From Viscum album (taxonomy: Eukaryota; Streptophyta; Magnoliopsida; Santalales; Viscaceae): DNA of 64,000 bases. The notes beneath the pieces are model-generated. The model made no database searches, was not told the origin of the DNA, and saw nothing but the letters and a program-made list of their open reading frames with translations. Shown here piece by piece: positions 49,800 through 62,605 of this stretch (its first letter is position 1; every line of letters starts with the position of its first letter). The stretch is from assembly GCA_963277665.1 (NCBI GenBank), contig OY728136.1:810799123-810863122 (forward strand), written 5' to 3'. The translations under genes were made by a program, and so were the position numbers.

Positions 49800-52700
49800 A
49801 AAAGTTTAAAGGTAATACCAAATCAATCATATACCACAATCCAAGTTCATGAAACAAGATTTTATCATTAAAAAACAAATGAAATAGAGGAGTGATAAAT
49901 CATCATAATTATGTCATGAGCTTTATGTTCATTTTATATAAGTGTGATATAATCATAAGTATATAGACCATTTCATATGTCCTAGTTATATAAAAAGAAT
50001 ATCAAATAATAGTAGATTATCCTTCCCTACCAAGTTCCCAGATCATAACAGATTTTGAATCACTATATGCATCCCATAGTGGATTAAGCACATTGTCTTG
50101 TTACATATAGTGGATTAAGAAAATCAACTTGCATCTCATAATTATATCATGAGATATAAAACATTACCAAAAATAGTAAGAGGGGTATTTAATTCAAGGA
50201 CCAAAAATATCATAATGAAAACCGTACATAAGTGTACTATATGATTATTATAAACTCATCATGGAATCAAAACATATGTCTCAAAAATAAAATTGGTTTC
50301 ACAAACATTTCATCAAACTCATCATAGTATTACACATGGAAAATAGTTGAGTTTTACAATCATATCATCACCATAATCATAATATATATAAATATATATA
50401 GAGAATAAGTATGGTACCATTGGATCATATCCCTAGTAAAATATAAGAAACACTCTAGGATGTTGTGTTTGATAAATATAAACAAAAGAAAAAATCATTA
50501 AAAATATATTTGAGGAATATACCATTACCCTATTAAAAATTAATTTGTAAAGGCATTAAATTTTAAAAATATATAAAAATTACATTAAAAACTTTTAAAC
50601 ATGTAATATAATACTTAAATCCTATAGAATTCATGATGGTGGATAATACCATTCATGATGTATATGTTACAATGAAAATTCCATTCACATTTTTGTCAAA
50701 AAGTTAAATGTACCTAATTTCCGAAAATGAAAAAAAGAATCCTTTTTAATCATTATTTAGAAAAGATACAATAGGTAAATATTTCTTTAATCATAAACTG
50801 GTGAATAGTTTAAACATTATTTAAAACATTTGTATAACAAATGGACATGGAATGGGTTATATTTTTGGTTAAAGAGAGAAATAAATATGGTTTTCTTTAA
50901 AATAGTTGTCTTGTTCAGTAGATTTTATAATAAGATTAAAATGAAAGGAATAAAATTAATATCCAAATTTAACTATAGGATAATAAAATTCAGTAGTCTT
51001 TTTAGAGTTATATCATAATATTTCATCATCAAAAGAATAATCATAAACACTCCCAATAAACTATGTGATTGTAACATCAAACCATTACCACTTTGGTAAC
51101 TTATGAGTAATAAGTCTCATGAAAATAAGAAAATATGATGGATATGTAAATCCCCATAACAATCATAATAATCATCACATATTCTGATATTTTTCATTAT
51201 ATAAACCACGTAATAGAAATAATTATTGAATATGGCATGTGTCTCATAGGAATAAAAGTGAGAATAAAATAATTTAAAAATATTTAATCATTGCAAGAAT
51301 TTTTAAATGAAGTTATTAGTTGAATAAATATTAACACCACATAAAGTAACTAGAAATAAAAAATAATATAATAAAATTCCATTACTTATATAATCTTATC
51401 ACGTCAAATGTAATTAAGAAGAAATTTAACCCAATGAAAAGAAATCGAGTTATAAAATACATTACCTCAATTATTAATTTTTTATAAAAATTAGAACCTA
51501 TTTAATATTAAATATAGGTTTATTATACATGTTTTGAATAACCATACGGATATGTAACAAAAGTATTCAATCAACATTTTCTTTTTTATCAATCGTTTAT
51601 TAACAATTCTTTGTTAAAATAGATGTTTCAGGTATTAACTTCTCAATTTTTCTTATATGTTTTGGTTTGTTAGTTATGGTATTTGTACATTGATTTTGGT
51701 TACAACATATCAAGGATTATATTCTTGTTTAAAATATAACATAAATTCAATATATTCATATTTATATTCTTCCAAAAAATTTACATATAGAAAAATGAAT
51801 AACACTATTTATATGGATGGTAGGCCATATTTATGATTAAATTAATTTTCCAATTATTTAATGGATAAAAAACTTTAATATTTTAAAAAATTATAATATA
51901 AATAGTATTTTTTATATCATCTATGTAATATATATTAAAAAATCTGTACTTATTACCATACATGTAAAAATATAATGAAAAATGAATAACATAACTTATT
52001 AGAGGGGTAGTCCGCACATACACACGAGCGACATTATCATTAACAATGATTTTCAAGGAATGTAGATAGATGTGGTATTAAAATTACTTGAGGAAAAATA
52101 TTACATAAATATAATATATTAGTAATAAATCTATCATCATCTCCAACTTTAAGTGGAAGTGCTGGGAAAGAAATTACATCAGCTTTTCAGGCGGTAATCC
52201 ACTGTACAGAAAATTGAAAGTTTATTTTACCATTTGATGAGACTTAAGATGGATATAGTTTATTCATTTAACATAATAAAATATCAATACAAGTAAGGTA
52301 ATATTTTCATTATTTATTAATAATTTATGTAGATTAGATGGAGTTGGAAGAAGAAATGAAGAAAATGATGGTTTAAGACTATACATCTTCTTCTAAGAAC
52401 ATCTTTTGGTTTACACCTAAATCCTTCATAAAATAGTTTCCCTATAAAACGAAGAACAAAAGTACATGGTAGGGACTTAAGGAATAAATTTGGGTAAGGA
52501 ATTGATGAACCAAATAGATTTGGATGTGTGAAGTGTATAGGATATTGGGTTTTCTTTTATAATTGTGGTGAATGGAACAGTTGTAATGTTTCAATATTTT
52601 CAAATAATTAAATGAAACATTCTTGGTCAATAGTCTCCCAAATAAAACATTATGAAACTTTATATTTGTGATGGTATAAATTTGGAAATTTAATATGAAC

Positions 52701-53594
52701 CAGACAAGTCATTAGTTAATTTTAACCCAAATTTATTTAGACTAATCCCACAGAAAGTCAGTTTTAACCATAACCACAGCAATTACTTATTTTATATTTT
52801 AGCTATTAATTATGAATATAAATTACAGTGCACAAATTATATAATATTAATTTTTATAATTCCAAATATCGAGTACATTTTAAAAAAATTAATTCAAATA
52901 TTTGGAATAATTTAATTAAGTATTAAACTGACACACACGATAAAGAAAAAAAGATTCAATGTAAACTATTTCAAAAGTATAACTAGTTTCATCTGAAAAA
53001 GGAATAATAAATTTATTTAAATGAAAAAATTTTAATAATAAAAATGTAAATTATAGAATTTTAATGTTATAAAATTATAATAAAATTACATTGATAAATT
53101 ATTTTAAATAAAAAGTTAGATTTCAATAAAAACCCATTTTTTTATTAATTATGAAGTAAATTTTTTTAGGGAAAATAGGAAAAAAGAACCATATTATACT
53201 TTTAAAATATGAATAAAAAAAATGAAAATTCAATTTGTAAAATAAATTTATATAAATTGGAAAATATTAATTTTTTATAAGTTTAGAAAAATAATTATGA
53301 ATAAATTTTTTTATAAAAAACAATCTTCAAAAAATATAGCGACTTTTCAAAAAACTATTACGTACTTATTATACTATATATTTCCTTTAGCTAAAACCTT
53401 TATTAATAATTTTTGAAATGTGTTTATTCCTATTTATACTTCCGAATTTAATGTCTAGGTTATAATCATAATGTTTAAATAATAATAATTTCTATAGTAT
53501 ATTGTGCTTCATTAAATCTTGTTGTGGTATTTGAAATACAATATAAAATTAATTAAATTCACAAGATGTTTATATAATTTATTTCTGTGTATCA
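49800..53594 (-). repeat. Element D 3' LTR
   Basis: The right edge is set by GTGTATCA at 53587-53594, i.e. TGATACAC on the minus strand (from TGTAACAC), just after a degraded purine tract. The left part (about 49806-50350) matches 62137-62605: GCATCTCATAATTATATCATGAGATATAAAACATTACC at 50133 corresponds to GTATCCCATAATTATATCATATGATATAAAGTATTACCC at 62360 (positions only approximately aligned). The left edge is uncertain. Confidence 0.6.
52554..52561 (-). promoter_or_regulatory. TATA box of element D LTR
   Basis: The minus strand reads CACAATTATAAAAGAAAACCC, followed by ATATCCTATACACTTCACAC. The position within the LTR resembles the TATA box of element C (about 0.9-1.0 kb from the LTR start). 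Confidence 0.5.
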
Positions 53595-55060
53595 TTCTAA
53601 CTACCATAATATGAATTTCTACCTTGAAATTCTATATCTTAAAAAAACGGTGATAATTCATCCCCATCACATTCTCATGTTTTTATATAGGTTCTTCATA
53701 TTTATGATTCCTCTATATAACATTATCTAGATTGGTAGTTTAGTTCCATAGGACATTATATATATGATAAAATATTTTTGTTGGATATTATTAATAGTAG
53801 ATATCATAATCTAGAGGTATGACCTATGAGTTTAGTAAATGTGACAAATTCTGTATGTAATTTCTCAAGAGAGATATATAGAACTCATCATGATCCTTAG
53901 AGAGGTTTAGTAAAATGTGACAATAAATAATATATTATAGAAACTACATAAATAATTTCAAAGGGGTTAAAATAAATATGGAATAAGTTTCTATAAATTT
54001 TTATTCTAAATACATTATTCCTTTATGATATTTACAAAAATATCCTATCACAAAATTCAAACTATATATCACACTGATGATTTTTAGAATGACATATCTA
54101 TTGATTATGAAATTCCTTATTATGAAAATGAATTGATCTAAATTTATAAACAATTTCCTTAGATAGAATAAGTACAATATCTTTGTTTCTAAAACTTATT
54201 TTAATAATGTTTGAGTTCTATACATAAATCCATATAGTAATTAATAAGGATCCATATCAATTTTTCATTGAAATTTATTATTGTGTGATAACTCAACTAT
54301 AGGATGGTGTTGATCCCAACCGCGATTGAAATGCACAGAAAAAGATATAAACATATCCTATAGGGTTTGAATAGTTCTTCGTGACTATCTAATAGTCTAA
54401 AAATGATAAGCTATAATGAATCTCAAATTATTATTAAGAGAATGTTGAAGACTTCCCCAACACTTTGTGGTAATCCTCAGATCTCGATCAGATGAAATAG
54501 AATGTGGTACTCCAAAAAACCTTACAACTTTTTTAATGTATAACCTAGAAAGATGATATTAATAGAAATTATCAATAATAGGGATTATGTTTTCTAAATT
54601 CTTAAGAAGATCTACTAAAACCCCATAGAGAATTATTTACATAAGATGTTTTGGGGATCTTAATGATAAATATAAAGGTAATGTTTTCCCATTTTCATTC
54701 TTGTATTTATAATGGTTATAAAATCCCCTTACAGAATTTTCTATCAACCTTAACCTACTTACATAAAATTCACCAAAATAATAACTATTTAATATCTTTT
54801 TTTATTCCACCCAACTAGAAATACTCATTTAAATCAATATAAATCTCTATAATTTAATTATTAACAGAGAATGATGAACTATGTGCTTCCTTTAACAGCA
54901 ATTTTTTCAAATTCTATATAGACAGAGCACATACAAGGTTCTTGAAACATATCATTCCACTATAATAATGTTTAAATATTGGAACATTTTTTAAATTATT
55001 TACCTACTCTACAACATATTTCTGAAATTCATTAATAAAGTTACCCAGTTAGGATCTAAG
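53595..55060 (-). pseudogene. Element D Ty3/gypsy integrase remnant
   Basis: On the minus strand, in order: KEAHSSSFSVNN (near 54890), FINEFQKYVVE, GGIKKDIK (relic of W.GMKRDI), CK*VKVDRKFCKGIL*PL*IQE*KWENITF (about 54770-54690; family CQ.VK.EHQRP.GLLQ.L.IP.WKWE.ITMDF), and IPKTSY.NNSLWGF. Then come the core DY*IVTKNYSNPIGYVYIF in shifted frames and RGWDQHHPIVELSHNN (about 54330-54285; family GWDQHLPLVEF.YNN), and finally NHKYEEPI*KHENVMGMNYHRFF at the C-terminus (about 53690-53625). The first half of pol is missing at the right junction near 55060. Confidence 0.8.
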
Positions 55061-55385
55061 TTTCACTAATAGGGGGATGGGGTGAATCAATGATATATTA
55101 TTTATTTCATGGTTACTTTCTTTTTAAAAAAACCTTCACCTCATATTAAAGAGTTCTTTCTCAGCTGAACACACACAACCACAAGAACACAATATTTACA
55201 AGGTTCACTACTCAGCAATAATAGCTACGTACTTAGCATGGTCCAGAAATAATCCAGTACCACAAAATCCACTTGAAAACAGTATTTTATATGGAATATA
55301 ATGAGTAGGATATACCCTTACACTTGGGTAGCACTTGGGATATAATCCTCAAGTGTGTGTGAAACCTATTAGCACAAAATTTATT
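55061..55385. repeat. Repeat fragment of unknown class between D and E
   Basis: It starts near CTAATAGGGGGATGGGGTGAATC and includes GAACACACACAACCACAAGAACACAATATTTACAAGGTTCAC (55168-55209). I recall this word pattern, a G-run plus GTGAATC followed by ACACAAG...TACAAGGTTC, from intergenic repeats of many angiosperms, but cannot name the family. It sits exactly where element D's integrase stops and element E's truncated LTR begins. Confidence 0.4.
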
Positions 55386-56168
55386 GTGTAATGCTGTTAT
55401 GCTATCAAAATTTCACCCCGATTTTCCATGCCAAAACAATTGTATAATGAATACATTAACAATTTTTCTATAAAGGGTATTCACCATTATTCAAATATAA
55501 AAATTTATTAGGGATATATATTTATTTATTTTACACTCTTTAATCATTGAATAAATTATGGTGACGAATTAATCTATGTTTTATGATATATGTGACCTAA
55601 TTAAGTACGAGAATGAAATGATTATGTTGGGTGTGACCACATATCACAACAATAGATTGGCTAATATTTAATATCATAATAATTCACATTGAGATCACAG
55701 GAGTGCCTAATTCATTTATGGGACTTTTTCCACCATGATAACTTGGTGGTTTTATCCTTGACTTAATTTTATGTGTATCTTTTTTAGTTGTTTCCACATC
55801 TTCCATGTTATGAGTAACATTCTGTATCATGCCTTATAATTCATGTTCCTTTTATTCGCCATTGATATACCTATTGTATAACATGTATTGTATTATTCAT
55901 GTTATTCCTTTTTTATTACTTTACTAAGATTCATAACTCACCCATTTGTTTGTCCATAGGTTATCCCATGCATTTTTATGTGTGAAGGAATGTTTTGGTC
56001 ATGTCAAAGAAGTTTTCAATAAATATATTGATTATCATGTTCTAAGATGTTATATAATATATGTTATTTCTATAATAAACTATACCTCTTGATCTTCTAG
56101 GTGTTATTAAGTTTGATTATCTGTAATAATAAATGTTTAAATGTGAAATAAAGATTATGTTTGTTATA
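55386..56168 (+). repeat. Element E 5' LTR, 3' portion only
   Basis: 783 bp from TGTAATGCTGTTATGCT to GTTATA, collinear with 61345-62127, also 783 bp. Shared strings include TTTATGATCTATGTGAC, AATCAAATGATTATG, GGTTATCCCAT and GGTCATGTCAAAGA. The first 2.4 kb of this LTR is missing, probably with part of element D. Confidence 0.8.
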
Positions 56169-56169
56169 G

Positions 56170-56182
56170 TTGGTATTAGAGG
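56170..56182 (+). other. Element E primer-binding site (tRNA-iMet type)
   Basis: TTGGTATTAGAGG, against TTGGTATCAGAGC, lies 1 bp past the LTR end. It is the best-kept primer site in the window and fixes the LTR edge and strand. Confidence 0.75.
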
Positions 56183-56699
56183 ATATGGTAGTTATTTTTG
56201 GGATTAAGATTAGAAAACTAAAGAAAAATACATAGGTTTTGAGAATTCCATAGAATTTTTTAGGGATAATACTATGTATAATAAGACATTCCAAATTTTT
56301 TTCAAGTATTGATTATGTGGTTTATCATAAAAATATTTCCTTGTTTTGATATTAAAATTAGATATTATTCTAGAATAGATGTACCTTGGAGTAAGAACTC
56401 ATAAAAGGTGTTCCAAGCCTAACACAGGGTAACCTAGTAGACGACAAAATACTTTAATATGCTCTTATTTTGAAACACCTGGGGTATGTGTTTTAGTAAA
56501 TTCACAATAACATTACGTACTATTATTATGGGGAAAAATATTTCCCACATGTTTCAATGTTAGTAAATAGATCAAGGATAACATAGTTTGAAGCCTATAA
56601 ATTCATATGTTAAGTAAATATATTTCATTTATATGTTATTAATTTAGTTTAATTAGATTCCAATTTATGGGTTTAAAAATATTCATCTATAATTTTTCC
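56183..56699 (+). other. Element E leader
   Basis: It includes GATGTACCTTGGAGTAAGAA and CCAAGCCTAAC (56379-56430), matching GATGTACCTCGGGGTAATAA and GGGCCTAAC in element B at 19867-19915. Noncoding. Confidence 0.5.
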
Positions 56700-57190
56700 C
56701 ATTTATTCTAAACAAGGAATGGAAATTAAAGTATCTGACTACACAAGAATTAGTAAGAAAAATGTCATCATTGCCTAAATGGGATGCCCAATTAGATGAG
56801 ATCTCAAGTAGAGAATATCATTATTATTCCAAACCAAATATCAAAAATCACAACTAATAAGTGAAACTTTTTTGAATTTTCGAAGATTTTAACAAAGTGT
56901 GAGATCAAATATCGTGGAAGTTAATCAAATATAGGTGAAAATGGAAATAATACACAACGTACCTTGTGAAATAAGGGTGGAAATATAAAAAAAGGGAAAT
57001 GTCACAAAGGGACTAAGATATTTTTTAAGTGCGGGAAGACATGGAATAGAGTATCCAATTTCCATGGAAAATTGGATAACGAGATGGATGGAAAAAAGTT
57101 TCAATATAATTTACCTTATGTGGTTATTTTTAATAAATGTGTTATTTTTCAGAATTATCCAAGAAAGTTCTCGATTCTAAGTGATGGGAA
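56700..57190 (+). pseudogene. gag: Element E gag C-terminal remnant with zinc-knuckle relic
   Basis: A short FFKCGKTWN segment (about 57021-57047) corresponds to the CFKCGK.GH knuckle, with the first Cys changed to Phe and the His lost. Upstream, lysine- and serine-rich frames (VSDYTRISKKN near 56733) fit the end of gag, but the capsid part is not legible. Weak but in the right place. Confidence 0.45.
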
Positions 57191-58913
57191 GATTGATGAT
57201 AACAAATAATATCTATGAAAAAGGTAACTAGGTAAATCCTATGTTGAGGTGCATCATGATGTTTGAATTACAAAAAACCTCTACTCAGTAATGGTGTATG
57301 TCCTATTTCATTTTAATTCATTCTCTATTACCATATCTTGTATGTTTTCTGAGAACATTGAGTCACCACCCAAAATGATGTGAAATCAATAAAATTTGAT
57401 TATGTATACCATTATAATGTTAGTGGGAATTCTCTTATAGAAAATATTACTAGTATTTATTTAGTAAAATTTTATTTTATCATAGTCATAGAATGGTTTT
57501 CCTTTTATAAATCCCTTATAAAATTTCAAGATATGGAATTAATTATCTATACCATGAATCACCCTTTTATTCTCTAAGTGTATATGGTGGGAGTTCAATA
57601 TTGTTTTTTATTGATATTATTGAACTACAAGAAAGAGTATCTATGTCAAATTTTTGGGTATATAGAAGGCCTAATGCTATTTGAATCATTTATGTTTATT
57701 GATAAATGTTTTCATGTAAGGTTATTTCACATTTATGTTGTTAAAATATTATTTTAAGGAAATTATGGATATAATAATCATGAAACATATAAGGATTTAT
57801 CCATAAAAGTTTTTCTTTTTTCACGTGAATTTATTTTCAATGGTACCAATGCCCTATAAATGTGATTTAATGACAAAGTAACAATTTATAAAACCCATGT
57901 TTGAGTTATTGATAACCCTTAATAGGTAATTGATGTGGGGACATACCTAATGATTCTTGGGGTGACATGTCTAAGTATAATATTATGTTTAAAAGTGTTG
58001 ATACAAATTTTGATGTTTTATTAGATGAAACATTAGCATGAACTTTTTTGGAAACATATTACAGGAAAAAATCTTATTGTGTTGTGATTAACCATATATT
58101 GGGAGAGGTTTTATTTGGGATTGAAGAATATATACCGTTTAGGTTTATATAAGATGAATGCTCTTATATTTTGGTGGTGTAAGAAAAATTGTATGAGACA
58201 TCATTTTAGGTTAAAAACACATTAATTTCGAGGTTATTAATGTTATATAAAATAATTTTATTAAATAATGATAGATGTTAAACAAATGGTTTTTTTAGTA
58301 ATTTATTAGAATAATGTGTTATGGTATTATCTCACTATATGTTGACCATTTTGGATTTTTAATTAAAATAGGGATAACTTTTATTCATTTGTGTAATACA
58401 TGATATGTTAGAGACTTATACTAGTGATTTAGATATAAAGAAAATAATCATATGTTATCATTATCTGTAGAAAAATATGATATTGTATTGGAAGTTAATT
58501 ATTATTTTGATGAAATAATATTTACTTATTTTTCAAGTGTAGAAGATAAATTAATTCCTTAACTCTAGATAAATAATATTTAATCAAAAATGTTTTCATA
58601 TTCGGATGAATTGACGTTCATTTTTTCCTTCTCATAGTTTTTTTCCTTTGGTCATTCACTTTATCTTGACCAAGAAAATTTTCAAACTCAAATATTTATT
58701 TGGTTTTTTAATTCTACTCTATGTCTATGTTTTCACTTCCCACTAAGGTTATCATATTTGAAAACCTAGTTATGTGATGACCTTCACAGTTCATTTTCTC
58801 TCTTTTCAAGAGGATGTTTAATTAGAAAATTTTATAATGTGGGGAGTTTATAATGATATTTACAAGTTTCAAAATATTTATTACTAATTTATTATTTAAA
58901 TTATGAGGATGAA
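57191..58913 (+). pseudogene. Element E interior, possible protease end, no RT or integrase
   Basis: Near 57932-57990 a shifted reading gives IDVGTYLMILGVTCLS then SKYNIMFK, reminiscent of the D.ILGMDWLSKY end of gypsy protease. No DSG triad, YIDD box or HPQTDGQ motif was found over the remaining 900 bp. A 65-codon frame at 57380-57577 is unremarkable. Confidence 0.4.
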
Positions 58914-58933
58914 ATTTTCTAAAGGGGTAAGAA
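58914..58933 (+). other. Element E polypurine tract
   Basis: TTTTCTAAAGGGGTAAGAA lies just before TGTAATTC and is preceded by GAGGATGAAA, the wording common at the end of gypsy interiors. Well kept. Confidence 0.65.
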
Positions 58934-60638
58934 TGTAATTCATAAAATTTTCAAAATAGATAACATTTTTGGATAGCCAATGTGATAGAAAAAAGAACAC
59001 CTAGATTTTATATTATAATTATTTTATATGAAATTTTTATAATTTAATTGATAAAGTAAACTAAATTTTTTATAGGATCATATCATAATTAACGGAGGGT
59101 AAAAATTTGTAATTTCTCAAAATTGAAAATTTTTCAGTGAATAGTGAAAAATAAATTTTTATGTAAACTTTAATTTTAAATTGATATATAAATTAATTAA
59201 AAAGTAAAATTATACTCTATATTTTTAATAAATTCAAATAAATTATTAATTAATTGTATTCTAATTGATTAAAATTTAAATAATCTTTATACTAGATTTT
59301 ATTATATGTTTATTTTTAAGCTTAAAAGACGTGTGTTTTAAAATATGTTGTAAATTTTTTTTAAACTTTTTTAAATTGAAATATGTATCATGAGTATAAT
59401 ATCCCCAGATGATAAAATATTTAAATTAAAATTGTATATTACATGTCTATATTTTTGAATTAAAATCATTATAACAAATATTAATAGTTATATTATTAAT
59501 GAAAAGTCATATTTTCCTTAAAAACAGGATTTTTGGAAAGATGATTTCCATCATGCAAGTGGGTTTTAATTTAAATTAAATTCATACACCTATATGAATT
59601 TATGTTAATAAAATGGAATCCATATTTGAAATAATATTAATTTATATTAGGTTATGAGGTCAAATTAATTTTTTACCAATATGAATAACAATTTTATTAA
59701 ATATTAATTACAACCGTAAAAGTTAAATAGGTTACTTAAGGGTAAAATAATAATAATAATAATTTAAGAATGGATAAAATAAATGTAATTTTAATTGTAT
59801 GAAAAATTATATTTTTATTTAATTATAATTTTTATTATATTTGTTTTTACATTATAATGGATTAGATTTTTAATTATGAAAAATAGATAAAAGACAAATT
59901 GTACTTTAAATTAGTATTAAATTTATATTATGAAATTTATTTTAACAAGTTAATGGATTATTGAAATAAATACTATTTTCTTATAATATTATTATTAAAT
60001 AATGTTTGTTAAATATAAAAGATCATATAATTTTTATAAAGTCAAATGTAAATTTTATAAGGGTTTAAAAAATGTAATTGTAAAAACCCCACCATTTTGA
60101 ATTAATGTATTTTTTTATTTTAACAGTGAAAATTCACATATTTATAAAATTATTTTAATAAAATTGATATTATTTTTGGATCCATAATGTAAAAATTATC
60201 CAATGGTTAATTTTTATAATTTTCTAAGATAGTCGAATTTTTATGTAAAAATTAAATACCTTATAATTATTATTTGTGTTTTGTGACATAACAATGTGCA
60301 AAATGTTATGTAATAAGTAATATAAATGGTATCCATAACCAAATATATGGTTTTATTATAAAAAAATATTTTATGTTCATCTTTTAATCCATTGTTCATC
60401 TTCCAAGACAAATAATATATTTTAATATTTTAAAATAATTTATTTAATATTGTTACTCACCTCCACACCACCAATGGTATTATTTTAATACATTTGGATA
60501 TTTTAATTATAAAATAATATAACCAAATTATTTTTGGAATAAATCATGTGAAATATTTAGGTGATGTTTTGTGGTTTTGGATATTTTATTATGTAGAGTG
60601 AAAAACAAAAAAAATAAAGAAATCCCCATCCTTTCCAA

Positions 60639-60646
60639 TATAAAAC
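60639..60646 (+). promoter_or_regulatory. TATA box of element E 3' LTR
   Basis: TATAAAAC in TCCAATATAAAACCACC, followed by a C/T-rich leader (CCCTAGTTTCTCTTCACAC) like a plant transcription start. Confidence 0.6.
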
Positions 60647-60959
60647 CACCAATGACCCTAGTTTCTCTTCACACATACTCCTTGGTGAACGTCCATAATC
60701 ATCCCTACACTACCTATATTCCTCCCAATGTGACATTGATCTTTAAAAAATACCCTACCAAGCATTTTCAATCACACATTCAAGTTAGGAATCTTTCACA
60801 CTCTTCTTCTCTCAAGCACTTCATTTATGTTATGTCTTTGATTTCCTTTTTAATATGTGGTAATATGTTCATAAATAAATATATTACTATAGATTTAACA
60901 TATAAATGATTATATCCTCTCCCATAATTATTTATCCCTCATAAGAACAATTATTTACA

Positions 60960-61385
60960 CCTGTTACCATGCCGAAATTATGTAAGGGACTTTCCCATAC
61001 CCCTTTCAAATTCAATTAACTTATTTAAAATTAGTTCTTGTACATTCAAACCGATATATTTTAATTTATAAAAAATCATTAATATAATTTATATTTGATG
61101 ATATTTTACTTAGTGACCATTTACCTTCCCTGATTTGGACCCTTAAATAAGCTATTACTATGCCAAAATTCTGTGAGGGTTCCTCACCTTGTTTAATTTG
61201 TTGAAGTTTCTTTATGAACTTATACATTCTATTTCCATTTAAAAATGATGAGAAAAGTAATTACATCTATATATTACATTTCATTTTATGTTTACATTAT
61301 TATATTCACCTTTATCTCTCCTAAATCATATTTATGAATTTTTATGTAACATCGTTATGCTGCCAAAATTTCATCGTGATTTTCT
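60960..61385 (+). repeat. Three ~190-bp subrepeats in element E LTR
   Basis: ACCATGCCGAAATTATGTAAGG near 60966, ACTATGCCAAAATTCTGTGAGG near 61156 and GTTATGCTGCCAAAATTTCATC near 61355 recur at intervals of about 190 and 195 bp. The sequence between them is more decayed. Single matching units are seen in the truncated LTR (55396) and in element A's LTR (28603). Confidence 0.5.
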
Positions 61386-62127
61386 ATGAAAAAACAATTA
61401 TGTTGTGAATACCATACCCATTTTTCTATCAATGGTATTCACCAATATGAATATATAATTATTTATTAGGTTGTTACATATATGTATTACACACTCTTTA
61501 ATCATAAAATAAATTATTATGAGGAATGAATCCATGTTTTATGATCTATGTGACACACTTAAGGATGAGAATCAAATGATTATGATAGTGTGCCAAGATA
61601 GCACTCCAATGCATTATGTAATGGTTGGTTTAATGATACATCACAATTGGAAATGGAATTTAACTGATTCCATAATGGGATTTTCCCACTATAATATCTT
61701 GGTGGATTTATCTTTGAGTAATTTTTATGGTGTAGTGTTTTAAGGTATATCCACATTTCCCATGTTACTATTATCATGTAATATCATAAGATATTATTCA
61801 GGTTCCAATTATGATACATTGATATGACTATTGACTAACATATATTTTCTTCTTTATGTTATGCCATATTTATTATTTTAATATTATTTATAGCTCAGCT
61901 TTTTCGTATTGTGTCCTCAGGTTATCCCATATAATTTTAAGTGAAAAAGAATGTTTAGGTCATGTCAAAGATGTTTTCAATAAATATTTTTTTTCGTGGT
62001 TTAATTTGTTATGTAATGTAACAAATTTTCCAAAGAAACTAGACCTTTAAATATTATTGGTTGTATTAAGTGGAATTTTATATAATAAATCATTTTTAAA
62101 TGAGAAATAAAGAGAATGTTTATTATA

Positions 62128-62605
62128 AGAATTCAGCATAAATCAATCATGTACCAAAATATCCGATTAAATATGTGACGCACCATGGTAGGCACAGAAT
62201 CCATTTAATATTACATCATTAAAAATTTATAACATAAAATAAAATAAGATAGACAATCCTAAATATATCCCATATCATAAAAAAGTATCCATTACTACTT
62301 GAATCCCATAAGGAATCATGAACACCGAATTGTTTCCTAAATTATATCTGTCATAACAAAATGTATCCCATAATTATATCATATGATATAAAGTATTACC
62401 CAATTCATTATAGGTATATATAATTACAACCCCACCAATATCATAATGTAACGAAAACATATATGTTCCAAAATTTAATTAAACATTAATCATATCATAA
62501 TATCATAACCTTTTTAATGAAAACTGTGTTAATAAACATTTCACCAATTCAACGGTAGCATAAACCATTCAAAATAAATGGTTTTCAAAAATTTATCATG
62601 AACAC
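62128..62605 (-). repeat. Element D 5' LTR fragment
   Basis: It matches 49806-50350 (AAATCAATCAT.TACCA.AAT at the start, then the CATAATTATATCAT.AGATATAAA string). It is inferred to be the remaining piece of D's other LTR, cut on its left by element E and on its right by a B-family insertion. Confidence 0.55.

Larger units (their letters stand above)
55386..62127 (+). mobile_element. Element E: gypsy element with gag-only interior, 5'-truncated
   Basis: A truncated left LTR (783 bp), primer site, leader, gag and possible protease relics, purine tract and a complete right LTR (58934-62127). The interior is 2765 bp and holds no recognisable RT or integrase. Its LTR belongs to the same family as the LTRs of element A, which does carry pol. 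It lies within element D. Confidence 0.75.
58934..62127 (+). repeat. Element E 3' LTR
   Basis: It starts TGTAATTCATAAAATTTTC after the purine tract and ends ATTATA at 62127, aligning with GTTATA at the end of the 5' LTR. Length 3194 bp. It contains a TATA box at 60639 and three subrepeats at 60960-61385. A 112-codon frame at 60571-60909 spans the promoter region and has no recognised domain. Confidence 0.8.

Noticed and set aside
60571..60909. 112-codon plus-strand frame
   Set aside because: It overlaps the TATA box and start region of the E LTR and has no recognisable domain.
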